A DNA stretch of 64,000 nt, taken from positions 124,001 through 188,000 of the forward strand of contig CAVSZG010000003.1 of assembly GCA_963732405.1 (NCBI GenBank), written 5' to 3'. Of the stretch, positions 42,739-52,557 are shown piece after piece; positions within the stretch are counted from its first letter, which is position 1, and each line of letters opens with the position of its first letter. Below the pieces are notes generated by a model. That model was not told the DNA's origin. It saw only the letters and a list, made by a program, of their open reading frames with translations, and searched no databases. A program made the translations under genes and the position numbers. The stretch is from JAUIAI01 sp963732405 (GTDB taxonomy: Bacteria; Pseudomonadota; Gammaproteobacteria; Burkholderiales; Burkholderiaceae_E).

Positions 42739-43347
42739 ATGGCACGCCCAATCCGACTCAAGACCCACTGGTTCAAGCTTGAGCAGGCACGCAGCCCGAC
42801 CGATCTGGCCTCGGCCATGGCCGCCGTGGTCTGGCGCACGGCCAGCCAGCGGGTCGGCAGCCTGCGTGATGCCCGCTTCGAGGTCAGCGTGGGCGCACCG
42901 TATGTGGCGATGCAGGCCGAAATCCTGGCGCTGCTCGTCACCATAACCGATCGCCTGGCCTATGCGCAGGATCCAGGTAACTTCCGGACCGAGTTCACCT
43001 CGGCACTCACCATCCGCATCGCCGACCTCATGGCCGACAACTATGACGACCTGTTGGTCGATCCCGGTCAGGAGAGCTTGCGCAAGCGCTTCATCGATCG
43101 GGTCAACCAACGCTTTGCGGACTATGCCGACTATCCCTTCGATGGCAACGAGGTCGGCTTCCCGATGTTGCGGCTGTTCGGACAGTTCCTCGAGGAGGCC
43201 TGTGCGGACGACGACGACCGGCGCTGGATCCGGGATCAGGCCATGACAGTGGAGGGACCTGCGGCCGTCGAAACCATCGTCAAGGCCATGCGCGGTGTGC
43301 TGGGACAGGAAGCCGCGCCCAAGCGCTCCGTGGCCGCTGGTGAGTGA
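42739..43347 (+). CDS. Conserved hypothetical protein
   Basis: A 202-residue soluble, mostly helical protein (LKTHWFKLEQARSPTDLASAMAAVVWRTASQRVGSLR; FRTEFTSALTIRIADLMADNYDDLLVD; RFIDRVNQRFADYADYPFDGNEVGF). No signal peptide, membrane segment or Cys motif. I recall similar proteins beside dsr genes in sulfur oxidisers but no function is known. It starts 33 bases after the TusA fusion and ends 1 base before the dioxygenase, so it belongs to the operon. Confidence 0.65.
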   Translation: MARPIRLKTHWFKLEQARSPTDLASAMAAVVWRTASQRVGSLRDARFEVSVGAPYVAMQAEILALLVTITDRLAYAQDPGNFRTEFTSALTIRIADLMADNYDDLLVDPGQESLRKRFIDRVNQRFADYADYPFDGNEVGFPMLRLFGQFLEEACADDDDRRWIRDQAMTVEGPAAVETIVKAMRGVLGQEAAPKRSVAAGE

Positions 43348-43348
43348 G

Positions 43349-44341
43349 ATGAGCCTGCGGTTGACCCGCCCGGCCGAGCGCGCGATGCCAACGGGTTCGC
43401 CCTTGCCTGCAGCGACCGTGTCGATCTGCGACGATTGGCCGCTCGACCCGCTCGACGCAACGCCAGCCCAGCACGCGAACTGGTTGCGCTGGCGCGATGC
43501 CCGACTGGCGGCCAGCGAGGCCGCCCGCGATCGCGCCGTCATTGAGATTCGTGATCCGCTGCATTTGAGCCCCAGCGAGCGTCATGCCGTGCTGGCCGCC
43601 TGCCAACAGGTGAATCACGTCATTTATCGGTGGCAACCCAGCGATGACGAAGCCACCGAACATGAGCGCCTGCGTGGCTTTGCCGCCCAACTCGGCCTGC
43701 ACCGCCTGGATGGCAACTGGCTGGCCGATGCCGATGGCATCAGCAGTCTGCGCGATGTGCCTGGCGCCGGGGGTGCCGACTACATCCCCTACACGAATCG
43801 CGCCATCCGCTGGCATACCGACGGTTATTACAACGCACCCGACTGGCCGATCCGGGCCATGGCGCTGCATTGTTGTCGGCCGGCCCATGAAGGGGGGGCG
43901 AACCGGCTCTATGACCATGAACTCGCTTACCTGCATCTTCGCGAACGCGCCCCCGAGCTGGTCAGTGCGCTATGCCATCCGCAGGCCATGACCATACCGG
44001 CGCGCGACGATGAAACCGATCCGACGGTCTGCGCCCGACCGGCGCGCACCGGCCCCGTTTTCAGTCGCCCCGCGGGTGCCGGACCGATCCATATGCGCTA
44101 CACCGCCCGGACCCGCAGCATTGCCTGGCGCGATGATCCAACCACGCATGAGGCGCTGGATGCATTGACCAGCCTGCTGGCCATTGAGGGACCCGACCAT
44201 CACCAGGTACGACTGGATGCCGGTATGGGCCTGATCTGTAACAACGTGCTGCATGATCGTAGCGGTTTCACCGACCGCCCAGACCAGAGTCGACTGATGC
44301 TGCGGGCCCGCTATCACGACGCGATCGCCCGATGCGGCTGA
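43349..44341 (+). CDS. TauD/TfdA-family Fe(II)/2-oxoglutarate dioxygenase
   Basis: A 330-residue protein. The iron ligands of the TauD fold are visible as His and Asp in IRWHTDGYYN and a distal His in ICNNVLHDRSGF, and the 2-oxoglutarate-binding Arg is in SRLMLRARYHD. Family members release sulfite from taurine or alkanesulfonates, or hydroxylate other substrates. Here it sits in a sulfur-carrier operon, so a sulfur-containing substrate is plausible but unproven. The ATG follows the preceding stop by 1 base. Confidence 0.82.
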   Translation: MSLRLTRPAERAMPTGSPLPAATVSICDDWPLDPLDATPAQHANWLRWRDARLAASEAARDRAVIEIRDPLHLSPSERHAVLAACQQVNHVIYRWQPSDDEATEHERLRGFAAQLGLHRLDGNWLADADGISSLRDVPGAGGADYIPYTNRAIRWHTDGYYNAPDWPIRAMALHCCRPAHEGGANRLYDHELAYLHLRERAPELVSALCHPQAMTIPARDDETDPTVCARPARTGPVFSRPAGAGPIHMRYTARTRSIAWRDDPTTHEALDALTSLLAIEGPDHHQVRLDAGMGLICNNVLHDRSGFTDRPDQSRLMLRARYHDAIARCG

Positions 44342-44410
44342 CCTCGCGCCAACCCGCCATCCGGCCCATCCAGCCATTCCCATCAACACCATCCGCCTAG
44401 CGAACACGTC

Positions 44411-45520
44411 ATGGACGACACTCTTGTTTCCCCCCTGTTGATCACCGGCCTGGGCTTTCTGCTGGGTGCCGTGTTCGGCTATGTGGGCAATCGCACCAAC
44501 TTCTGCGCCATGGGCGCAGTCTCCGATATCGTCAACTTCGGTGACTGGACCCGGCTGCGCATGTGGACGCTCGCCGTGGCGGTGGCGGTGCTCGGCGTGG
44601 CCGCACTCCAGATGGCCGGCCTGGTCGACATCGGGCGTTCGATGTACTCCGGCACGTCGGTGCCCTGGCTCTCGCATGTGGTCGGGGGACTGATGTTCGG
44701 CGTGGGCATGTCGCTCGCCTCAGGTTGCACGAGCAAGACCTTGATCCGTCTTGGCGGCGGTAACCTGAAATCGCTGATCGTAGTCATCGTGCTGGGCATC
44801 TCGGCCTACATGACACTCAAGGGCTTGTTCGGCGTCTGGCGCGTCAGCGTCCTGGACCCGGTGACCCTGCAATTCGATACCCCGCAGACCCTGACCCATC
44901 TGCTGGCCGCGCCGTTGGGGCTCGGGCTCGAGCGGGCCTCACTATGGATTCCATTGGCCATTGCTGCTGTGCTGCTCGTCTTTTCGCTGGCCAGTGCCGA
45001 CGGCCGCAAGGGCGACGTGCTGCTCGGTGGCATCGTGATCGGGCTGGTGGTGGTGGCTGGCTGGTACGTCACCGGCCATGTGGGCTTCGTGGCCGAGCAT
45101 CCTGACACGCTCGAGGCGGCCTGGATCGCCACCACCGCCAACCGGCCCGAGTCCTTGTCGCTGGTCGCGCCCTATGCCTATGGGCTCGAACTGCTCATGT
45201 TCTGGAGCGACAGCAGTCGCCATGTCACCTTCGCGATCGCCACCGCCATCGGCATCGTGGTCGGTTCGCTCGCTTATGCCCTGATATCGGGCAGCTTTCG
45301 TGAGGAAACCTTCCCGGATGCCACCGATCTCAAGCGGCACATGGTGGGCGCGGTGCTGATGGGGGCGGGCGGCATTACCGCACTCGGCTGCACGGTGGGC
45401 CAGGGCCTGACCGGTGTTTCGACCCTGGCCCTGGGCTCATTCATCACGAGCGCGGCCATTCTCGTCGGCTCGGCGATCACGATGAAGATCGACTATTGGC
45501 GCTTGATGCGCGAGGCGTAG
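44411..45520 (+). CDS. YeeE/YedE-family sulfur transporter
   Basis: A 369-residue integral membrane protein with about ten helices in two similar halves. Each half has the conserved Gly-Cys motif of the family: GMSLASGCTSKTLIRLGGGNLKSLIV and GALGCTVGQGLTGVSTLALGSF-like sequence near residue 325. The relatives TsuA and PmpAB move thiosulfate or related sulfur compounds through relay cysteines and are often next to TusA, as here. It probably supplies sulfur to the neighbouring carrier proteins. Confidence 0.85.
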   Translation: MDDTLVSPLLITGLGFLLGAVFGYVGNRTNFCAMGAVSDIVNFGDWTRLRMWTLAVAVAVLGVAALQMAGLVDIGRSMYSGTSVPWLSHVVGGLMFGVGMSLASGCTSKTLIRLGGGNLKSLIVVIVLGISAYMTLKGLFGVWRVSVLDPVTLQFDTPQTLTHLLAAPLGLGLERASLWIPLAIAAVLLVFSLASADGRKGDVLLGGIVIGLVVVAGWYVTGHVGFVAEHPDTLEAAWIATTANRPESLSLVAPYAYGLELLMFWSDSSRHVTFAIATAIGIVVGSLAYALISGSFREETFPDATDLKRHMVGAVLMGAGGITALGCTVGQGLTGVSTLALGSFITSAAILVGSAITMKIDYWRLMREA

Positions 45521-45610
45521 CCGCCGGTACGCGTACGCTATCGCCTGGGGACAGACAGGATCAGCTGAGTAGCCGACTAGCTGACTACAGGCTGATGGTC
45601 ATGATTACAT

Positions 45611-45638
45611 CAGTATGCATAACTGAAGTCGTTATAAT
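45611..45638 (+). promoter_or_regulatory. Palindrome and -10 box before the XRE gene
   Basis: CAGTATGCATAACTG (45611-45625) is a near-perfect inverted repeat (CAGT/ACTG arms) and a TATAAT (45633-45638) follows 7 bases later, about 60 bases before the XRE-type regulator. This is consistent with an autoregulated promoter; no good -35 is seen, so the palindrome would replace or cover it. The surrounding 179-base gap is notably AT-rich. Confidence 0.4.
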
Positions 45639-45699
45639 AATATCTCAGACATCAATCATGCCATTTCATACTGCCCTTGCCGGGTAACGTCGCCGCCCC

Positions 45700-45960
45700 A
45701 TGATCACCGGACCTCAAATGCGCGCTGCACGCGCCTTGCTCGGCATTGACCAGAAGAGCCTGGCCAGACTGGCCGGCCTGTCCGTGCCGACCATCCAGCG
45801 CATGGAGGCCAGCACGGGCAATGTCCGTGGCGTGGTGGACAGCCTGAGCAAAGTCGTGGCGGCACTTGAACTCGCGGGTGCCGAACTCATTGGCGAAGGC
45901 TCTGTCAGCACCGCAGGCGGGCGGGGCGTGCGATTGCGGGATCCACCGCGTTCGGCCTGA
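45700..45960 (+). CDS. XRE-family HTH regulator
   Basis: An 86-residue DNA-binding protein with a Cro/C1-type helix-turn-helix (MRAARALLGIDQKSLARLAGLSVPTIQRMEAS) and a short C-terminal part. Such small proteins act as local repressors. The nearest gene downstream is the SulP transporter on the same strand (78 bases), so it may control it. No toxin partner is visible. Confidence 0.85.
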   Translation: MITGPQMRAARALLGIDQKSLARLAGLSVPTIQRMEASTGNVRGVVDSLSKVVAALELAGAELIGEGSVSTAGGRGVRLRDPPRSA

Positions 45961-46037
45961 TCCCCTATACGCATCACGACGAGCGCCGACACCCAGCTGA
46001 CGATTCCGCCACACATCCTCCCCAACGCGGCCCATAG

Positions 46038-47783
46038 ATGAAAGACCAGACTGCCCGACTGCCTGACGCGCCGAGTTTCGCCGAGCTCTTCACCCCGAAA
46101 CTGATCACCGTGCTTCGAGAGGGCTACGGCCTGTCGCAGCTGCGCGCGGACGCGATCGCCGGGCTGACCGTCGCCATCGTCGCGTTGCCACTGTCAATGG
46201 CGATCGCCATTGCCTCGGGCGCGAGCCCGGCTCAGGGGCTTTATACGGCGATTGTCGGGGGCTTTCTGGTGTCGCTGCTGGGCGGGTCACGATTCCAGAT
46301 CGGCGGACCAGCCGGCGCATTCATCGTGCTGGTGTCGGGCACCGTCGCGCTGCACGGAATGGACGGATTGATCCTCGCCACATTCCTGTCGGGATTCATG
46401 CTGAGCCTGGTCGGCTTCCTGCGACTGGGTACCTTCATCAAATTCATTCCGTTCCCGGTCACCGTCGGCTTCACGGCCGGAATCGCCGTGATCATCTTTG
46501 CCAGCCAGATCAAGGAGCTGTTCGGTCTGTCGCTGACTCATGAACCCGGTGAACTGCTCGAGAAGCTGCCCGCGTTATGGGCGGCGCGGGACAGCGTGAC
46601 GCCGGCTGCGATCATGCTGGCCATCGCCGCCGTCGCAACGATTCTGGGCTTGCGTCGTTTTCGTCCTCATTGGCCGGGCATGCTCATCGCGGTCGGGCTG
46701 GCAGCGATCTGCTCGTCGATTCTCGATCTGCCTGTCCAGACCATCGGTTCAAAGTTCGGCGGGATTCCATCGTCACTGCCGACACCGAGCCTGCCGGCGT
46801 TATCAATGGACAAGATCATGGCGGTGCTGCCATCCGCCATTTCCTTCACCCTGCTGGGTGCCATCGAGTCACTGCTGTCGGCGGTTGTCGCCGATGGCAT
46901 GACGGGTCGTCGGCATCGATCGAACTGCGAACTGGTTGCGCAGGGCGTGGCCAACATCGGATCGGCACTGTTCAGCGGCTTCTGCGTCACGGGGACCATC
47001 GCCCGTACCGCCACCAATGTCCGGTCGGGCGCGCATGGCCCGGTCTCGGGCATGTTGCATGCCGTCTTCATCCTGTTGTTCATGTTGATCGCCGCACCGC
47101 TGGCCGCCTTCATTCCGCTGGCGGCACTGGCCGGCGTGCTGGCCGTGGTGGCCTGGAACATGATCGAGAAGCCTGCGATCGCGATCCTGCTGCGTTCGGG
47201 CTGGGGCGAGGCGACGGTACTGGGTGCGACCTTCTTCCTGACCATCTTCCGCGACCTGACCGAGGCCATCGTCATCGGCTTTGCGCTGGGCTCTGTCCTG
47301 TTCATTCAACGAATGAGCACGGCGACTGCGATTGCGGCCCATGTCCCGCTGGTCAGCGTCGATCGGGCAGACAGTATTGGGCCAGCCAAGGACACTGAGG
47401 TGACCGTGAAGGCGAATCCCGAGATCGTGGTTTATCGGATCACGGGCGCGCTGTTTTTCGGTGCGACAGCGACGATTGGAACCGTGCTCGACCGGATCAA
47501 CGACAGCCACAAGGCATTGATCATCGACTTCTCCGCCGTGCCCTTTCTCGACTCGACAGGCGCCAACATGATCGAGGGGCTCGCCCACAAGGCGCACAAG
47601 CGCGGGGTTGCCCTGTGGTTGACCGGGGCCAGTCGCGACATACGGCGGGTATTTGTGACGCATGGCCTGAAGCGACCCCTGGTGCACTACAAGGCGACGA
47701 CCGAAGAAGCGCTCAGTGTCATCGAAGGCGATATAGCGAGCAGACAGGACATGGCTGGACAGGATGTTGCGATGGCGGACTGA
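46038..47783 (+). CDS. SulP-family anion transporter with STAS domain
   Basis: A 581-residue SLC26/SulP transporter. The first 430 residues hold about 12-14 membrane segments, beginning with AGLTVAIVALPLSMAIAIASGASPAQGLYTAIVGG, the classic SulP signature, and GGPAGAFIVLVSG. The C-terminal STAS domain (residues about 455-565) includes IIDFSAVPFLDSTGANMIEGL. Substrates may be sulfate, bicarbonate or other anions. Position after the sulfur genes suggests sulfate movement, but this is not certain. Confidence 0.9.
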   Translation: MKDQTARLPDAPSFAELFTPKLITVLREGYGLSQLRADAIAGLTVAIVALPLSMAIAIASGASPAQGLYTAIVGGFLVSLLGGSRFQIGGPAGAFIVLVSGTVALHGMDGLILATFLSGFMLSLVGFLRLGTFIKFIPFPVTVGFTAGIAVIIFASQIKELFGLSLTHEPGELLEKLPALWAARDSVTPAAIMLAIAAVATILGLRRFRPHWPGMLIAVGLAAICSSILDLPVQTIGSKFGGIPSSLPTPSLPALSMDKIMAVLPSAISFTLLGAIESLLSAVVADGMTGRRHRSNCELVAQGVANIGSALFSGFCVTGTIARTATNVRSGAHGPVSGMLHAVFILLFMLIAAPLAAFIPLAALAGVLAVVAWNMIEKPAIAILLRSGWGEATVLGATFFLTIFRDLTEAIVIGFALGSVLFIQRMSTATAIAAHVPLVSVDRADSIGPAKDTEVTVKANPEIVVYRITGALFFGATATIGTVLDRINDSHKALIIDFSAVPFLDSTGANMIEGLAHKAHKRGVALWLTGASRDIRRVFVTHGLKRPLVHYKATTEEALSVIEGDIASRQDMAGQDVAMAD

Positions 47784-47975
47784 TGATGAGTTGATTGAGC
47801 TTTGATCTTCCCCGCCACGGACGGCCGAGCAGCTTCATAGTCATGTAGACCCTCGTCCCTCAGGTGGTGGCTGAGACGTGGCGTAGTCTGGCCGACGTCA
47901 GCATTAAAGCTGACTTGCCTTCCCTAAAACGCAGCCACAACTTCTGCTCGTCTCTTCACTACCCGCCATCGACTT

Positions 47976-48065
47976 TTAGGGAATGTATCCCGTGGTCGCC
48001 GTCGCGGTGACCAGTAACGGTAGCAAGCCGAGAAAAACGACCAGAACTGCCTTAATCATGGTCAT
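47976..48065 (-). CDS. 29-residue hydrophobic peptide
   Basis: A short frame too small for normal ORF calling: MTMIKAVLVVFLGLLPLLV then TATATTGYIP. It has a strong ribosome site GGAGG 8-9 bases before the ATG (48065), a basic start, one hydrophobic helix and a polar end, the layout of a small membrane peptide or toxin-like peptide. It starts 52 bases after the end of the 758-residue membrane protein on the same strand. No antitoxin RNA was recognised. Confidence 0.45.
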   Translation of the reverse strand: MTMIKAVLVVFLGLLPLLVTATATTGYIP

Positions 48066-48117
48066 AACAAATACCTCCGACGGGAATGAGCTGAAGCAGA
48101 TTGATGGATCCAGACAC

Positions 48118-50394
48118 TCATGAGTCGACCGCAAGACCGGTCTCGAATTTCAACAGTGCCGGCCGCATGCAGTTATTCGGATTGCCGAACCGCGGCCCGA
48201 TATTGTTCATGGCATTTCGTCGTTTGTGAATGGACTCTATGAGATATCTCGACTCGGCAATGCTCATTCTGAGATCGGAGCATTGTGGCTTGAGCAGGAA
48301 TTTTTGCGAAGGTGAGCCGGGGAATGTGCTGCATGAGGTAATAGCCGAATCCAGTTCGCTCATCTTAGCTTTGAACAATGTATCCAGGAGCTTTGCCCCG
48401 CATTCGAATTCCGCGCGTCGCACCGAACTCATTGCCTTTGGGTCCCCGGTCAGGCTTGCGCTGACCGTGACGCCATGCGCCAGATTCTGCTGCGCAATTT
48501 TTAGATAAAAGTCGTTTTTTTCAGTATATAGGTACCGGACTGCGCATCGCCCCTCTTCAATGGCATTCTCGAGATCCTGACTCAGTTCCGCCGAGATTGC
48601 CGTGCCTTCGATCAGAATCGCATCGGCTAGGTTGGACAACATGCTGGTCTTTGCGATCGCCATCATCGAACCGATCCGGTAGGCATCGGACATCACGTCC
48701 CTGGGCTCGAAAAAGACTGAATGATTGTCAATGCGGAGCAGATTGAAACCCGGGGGAACACCTGAGTGCCCTTTGTCCCTAGTTTCTGCGGTTTTGGCCA
48801 GCTCGCTTGGCAATCCGACGATCGGCTTCCCGTCGCTATTAGTTGGGAAGTGGCAGACGCCTCTCAAATGATCTGGAACGAATTCATGCCGATTAAGATT
48901 CATCCGCCATGAACCTTCGGTGTAAAACCCGCCCATGAGTGAGATCAGATCCTGATTCAGTTTTTTTGAGTATTCGTAAGCAATCCTGGGCGCTATGCCT
49001 TCGACTGTCCACGCAAACCCCAGATAGTAGGAGGTGTACAGACTTGCCGGAAAAGTCTCGTCTGCCCGTGTTAGCGTCAGGATGCTGGCCATGTTGTCGC
49101 CCATAAACTGTTGTAGCGCGGCAAGGACAATATGGGGCAATTCGTAGTCATTCATTCCGCCTTTTGCCAGCAAAGGATTGGTTCTTTCGAAATGACAGAT
49201 GTCAATCCGGGACAAGTTGAACTTCGGTACTCCGGGAAACTCTTCGTCATTGCTGTACAGTTTCATTGCCTTACGCAAAGCTTCTGAGGCGTGTTCATCG
49301 TCATAAGCAATCTTCGAATCCGGCGAGCACGGTGCCGCTGATTCTGCGTGATCAGGCGACGTGCCGCTTGGCAGGGGCGATGATGAGTCCGTTAAAGATG
49401 GGGGGGCGCTGTCATTCATGGTCAATGCTTTGCTCAGCCATTGCGCTGTTGGCGACACCATTTTTCGAATGGAGCTCAGATCATCGCCACGATCGATGGC
49501 GGTATCGATCAGATTGAGCAGAGACCATAAATGATCCTGATAGAAATGTTTGAAATTCTCCATGGCATTCAGGTATTTGACGCAATATGTGCGGTCACCA
49601 AGCCGGCCATGCGCAAGTTGCCGAAGCATGCAGATACGAGCGTCGCTTGGAAATTTCCGATACATCCCTTCGGCAGACTTAAACTGCTTGAACATGCGGG
49701 ACAGATTCGCCTCGCTGAGTTCCTGTCGGTTGAAGCTTTTATCCGCTGCCAAAGGAGCCCGCACGGTATTGATCAACTCGGCCTGAATTTCGACACCAGC
49801 CATGCAGAAGACGTTGGCATTGCTGGCCAGTCGTTCGATGTGAGGTAACAAAGTAGCGAACAGAAACACCGACCCGATCGAGATAAATAGCAATTTGACT
49901 AAATAGGGCTCCGATTGTTGCGTAGAGTTTATTTTTGTTGCGAGCATCCCCAGTAGAAACCCGCTGCTGATGCCAAGCCAGAAATGAACCGCCGCAACGT
50001 CACTCGTTCCATAGTAGTTTCGGGAAGGATCCGGGAGGATGCCGAATGGATCGAAAACCAGCCGGAACGTCAGTTGGGTCAGTTCGAACAGCAGGTACAA
50101 AAAAACTAGTGCGAGTCCGGTAAAGGTCAACCAATTGGGGGGTAGCCATCTTAAGTACGGTAGTTCCTGTAGTCCTCGTAACGCATCAAGCGCGCGCCCG
50201 TTCAAGGCCTCTGGTTCATTGTCGGACGGATCTCGCTTGATTTCATATTGCGTTAAGAAGCCTAGCCGTCTTTTCTTTTTGCTAGTGAGTCCACTGTATT
50301 TCTGCCTGATAGTCTGGATTAGTCGGTGGAGCAGCAAATAGCCGAAGTAGAGAATGAACCCGACAAAGCCACCAACAAAGTATGTTGCGAGCAC
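48118..50394 (-). CDS. Large membrane protein of unknown function, AT-rich
   Basis: A 758-residue protein starting with GTG (CGGGAG 8 bases upstream). Three to four membrane segments lie in the first 190 residues (FVGGFVGFILYFGYLLLHRLI, LTFTGLALVFLYLLFELTQL, HFWLGISSGFLLGMLAT, LVKLLFISIGSVFLFATLLPHIERLA). The remainder is long and soluble, helical, with TPR-like spacing and several Cys pairs. I recognise no domain. Base composition and codon choice are visibly AT-richer than the rest of the window, suggesting acquisition from elsewhere. It stands alone on its strand apart from the small peptide downstream. Confidence 0.75.
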   Translation of the reverse strand: MLATYFVGGFVGFILYFGYLLLHRLIQTIRQKYSGLTSKKKRRLGFLTQYEIKRDPSDNEPEALNGRALDALRGLQELPYLRWLPPNWLTFTGLALVFLYLLFELTQLTFRLVFDPFGILPDPSRNYYGTSDVAAVHFWLGISSGFLLGMLATKINSTQQSEPYLVKLLFISIGSVFLFATLLPHIERLASNANVFCMAGVEIQAELINTVRAPLAADKSFNRQELSEANLSRMFKQFKSAEGMYRKFPSDARICMLRQLAHGRLGDRTYCVKYLNAMENFKHFYQDHLWSLLNLIDTAIDRGDDLSSIRKMVSPTAQWLSKALTMNDSAPPSLTDSSSPLPSGTSPDHAESAAPCSPDSKIAYDDEHASEALRKAMKLYSNDEEFPGVPKFNLSRIDICHFERTNPLLAKGGMNDYELPHIVLAALQQFMGDNMASILTLTRADETFPASLYTSYYLGFAWTVEGIAPRIAYEYSKKLNQDLISLMGGFYTEGSWRMNLNRHEFVPDHLRGVCHFPTNSDGKPIVGLPSELAKTAETRDKGHSGVPPGFNLLRIDNHSVFFEPRDVMSDAYRIGSMMAIAKTSMLSNLADAILIEGTAISAELSQDLENAIEEGRCAVRYLYTEKNDFYLKIAQQNLAHGVTVSASLTGDPKAMSSVRRAEFECGAKLLDTLFKAKMSELDSAITSCSTFPGSPSQKFLLKPQCSDLRMSIAESRYLIESIHKRRNAMNNIGPRFGNPNNCMRPALLKFETGLAVDS

Positions 50395-50804
50395 AGATCG
50401 TCTCCCGATGATCCAGCATTGAGCGTTTTGCCAGCGTTTATTCAGTCCATGTGCTGCTGAGCGGTCGGATCGACAGGGTTGAATCGGCCGGTCAGGCTGC
50501 TACTAGTCATTGGTCTGACGAAGTACAGCAGACGGCGTAGCAGAGCACATCACCAGAATTCACTAGTGCCATTCCAGCAATCGAAGATCATGACGCGTTT
50601 CGATTCCGCTGGCGTCATTGAGTGTTTTCGATGCGCGTTGATAATGTCTTGGGAAACCCGATTCGGCGATCTTTTTGAGCCGATTTGACGAATTCCAGGA
50701 ATCCGGAGACCTTTGACACGATTGTTGGAATCCGCATTGATGCACTTTGAAGGCCGGCAGTACACATGGCCTTACAGTACCGACCTTATCCGCCGCCCCA
50801 CCGC
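50395..50804. other. Intergenic region, no gene seen
   Basis: These 410 bases between the large membrane protein and the monooxygenase gene hold only short unsupported frames. They are AT-richer than flanking genes, like the island next to them. I see no RNA gene, repeat or clear promoter. Confidence 0.5.
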
Positions 50805-52469
50805 TCACCCAAATTCAAATCCCGAATACCCCTGCTGCGCCACCGCCTCACACCGCGCCGCATAGTCCGGAAACCCCAGCAAGGGCATGAACACCCTGGG
50901 TTTACCCGGAATATTCGCCCCCAGATACCAGGAATTGCACTGCGGAAATACGGTGGCATCCGCAACCTGGTTCACATGGCCAACCCAGGCATCCTGGTCG
51001 GCCTCTCGCGCAGCAATGCGCCTCAGTCCATTCGACTGCATATACCGGACGCAGTCGGCTATCCAGTCCACATGCTGCTCGATCGACATCATCATATTGG
51101 TCAACACCGACGGGCTGCCCGGGCCGGTAATCATGAACAGGTTTGGAAACCCGGCGACCGACAGGCCCAGGTAATTGCGCGGGCCGTGTTCCCAGGCTTG
51201 GCCAAGCGTGCGCCCGCCCACCCCTCGGATGTCGATGCGCAATAGAGCACCAGTCATCGCATCGAAGCCAGTGGCCAGCACCAGCGCGTCCAGCGCCTGC
51301 TCGCCACTGGCCAGCGCGACCCCGGTCGGCGTGATCCGTTCGATCGGATCACGCCGCAGATCGACCAGGTGCACATGGGGCAGGTTGTAGGTGGCGAAAT
51401 AATCGGTGTCGACGCAGAGCCGCTTGCAGCCGATCATCTGTTCCGGGCAAAGCGACGCGGCGGTGCCCGGATCCTTCACGATCTCGCGGATCTTGTCTCG
51501 CACGAACTGCGCCGCCACCTGATTGGCCTCGCCGCTCAGCATCAGGTCTTCGAATGCGCGCGTATAACCCAGCCCGCCGCGTGCCCACCAGCGCTCGAAA
51601 ACTTCGCGACGCTTGTCCTCGCTCGATTCGAGCACCTTGCCCGCGGGCTTGGGATATTCGGAGCCGAAGGCCGGCAGCATCTGGCGGTTGCGCGCCCGGA
51701 ATCCTGCATAGTCGGCCTTGATGCGCGCCACATGGGCCGGATCCAGCGGGGCGTTGTGTGCCGGCACCGAATAATTGGGCGTGCGCTGGAACACATGCAG
51801 CGAACTGGCCTGCGAGGCAATGATCGGAATCGACTGGATGGCTGATGAACCGGTGCCGATCACGCCCACCCGTTGACCGGTGAAGTCGACTGGTGTGTGC
51901 GGCCAGCGGCCGGTGTGGTAAGTGGCACCGGCGAAGTCGCGAAGGCCGGGAATGGGCGGCAGGTTGGCGCTGCTCAGGCAGCCGGTGGCCATGACCAGGT
52001 AGCGGGCCTGAAGGCGCCCGGCCTGCCCGCCCGAGGCGACCGCCTCGGTGTTCATCTGCCAGCGCGCGGCGGTTTCGTCATAGGCAGCCTGAACGAGCCG
52101 GGTCGACAGGCGGATGTCGCGACGCAGGTCGAAGCGGTCGGCGACATGATTGGCATAACGCAGGATTTCGGGCTGGGTCGCGAAGCGTTCGCTCCAGTTC
52201 CATTCCTGCTGCAGCGCCTCGTCGAACGAGAAGCTGTATTCCAGGCTGTCGATGTCGCAGCGCGCACCCGGATAGCGGTTCCAATACCAGGTGCCCCCCA
52301 CGCCGTCCGCGGCCTCGATCACGATGGCCGACAGACCCAGGCCGCGTGCGCGATGCAGCATATAAAGGCCGGCGAAACCGGCGCCGACGATGGCCATGTC
52401 AATGGTGACGGCGGCGCCGGACCCGTTGGCTGAATCATTCGCGTCGCCGCGCGCCGATAGGCTCCCCAT
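50805..52469 (-). CDS. Baeyer-Villiger-type flavin monooxygenase
   Basis: A 554-residue FAD/NADPH monooxygenase. Residues 27-35 carry the FAD motif GAGFAG; the segment GVGGTWYWNRYPGARCDIDSLEYSFSF and the Baeyer-Villiger fingerprint FAGATYHTGRWP lead into the NADPH Rossmann motif GVIGTGSSAIQ. Such enzymes insert oxygen next to a ketone to give esters or lactones; the ketone substrate is unknown. GGAG is 6 bases before the ATG at 52469. No partner hydrolase is intact here: only fragments of alpha/beta hydrolases follow. Confidence 0.9.
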   Translation of the reverse strand: MGSLSARGDANDSANGSGAAVTIDMAIVGAGFAGLYMLHRARGLGLSAIVIEAADGVGGTWYWNRYPGARCDIDSLEYSFSFDEALQQEWNWSERFATQPEILRYANHVADRFDLRRDIRLSTRLVQAAYDETAARWQMNTEAVASGGQAGRLQARYLVMATGCLSSANLPPIPGLRDFAGATYHTGRWPHTPVDFTGQRVGVIGTGSSAIQSIPIIASQASSLHVFQRTPNYSVPAHNAPLDPAHVARIKADYAGFRARNRQMLPAFGSEYPKPAGKVLESSEDKRREVFERWWARGGLGYTRAFEDLMLSGEANQVAAQFVRDKIREIVKDPGTAASLCPEQMIGCKRLCVDTDYFATYNLPHVHLVDLRRDPIERITPTGVALASGEQALDALVLATGFDAMTGALLRIDIRGVGGRTLGQAWEHGPRNYLGLSVAGFPNLFMITGPGSPSVLTNMMMSIEQHVDWIADCVRYMQSNGLRRIAAREADQDAWVGHVNQVADATVFPQCNSWYLGANIPGKPRVFMPLLGFPDYAARCEAVAQQGYSGFEFG

Positions 52470-52557
52470 GCTCAACTCCAGTCAGAACGGTCGTTTGGTG
52501 TACGAACCATACCGCAAACCAGCAATCAGCTGAATCGGCGCTGATCATGATCGGTCG

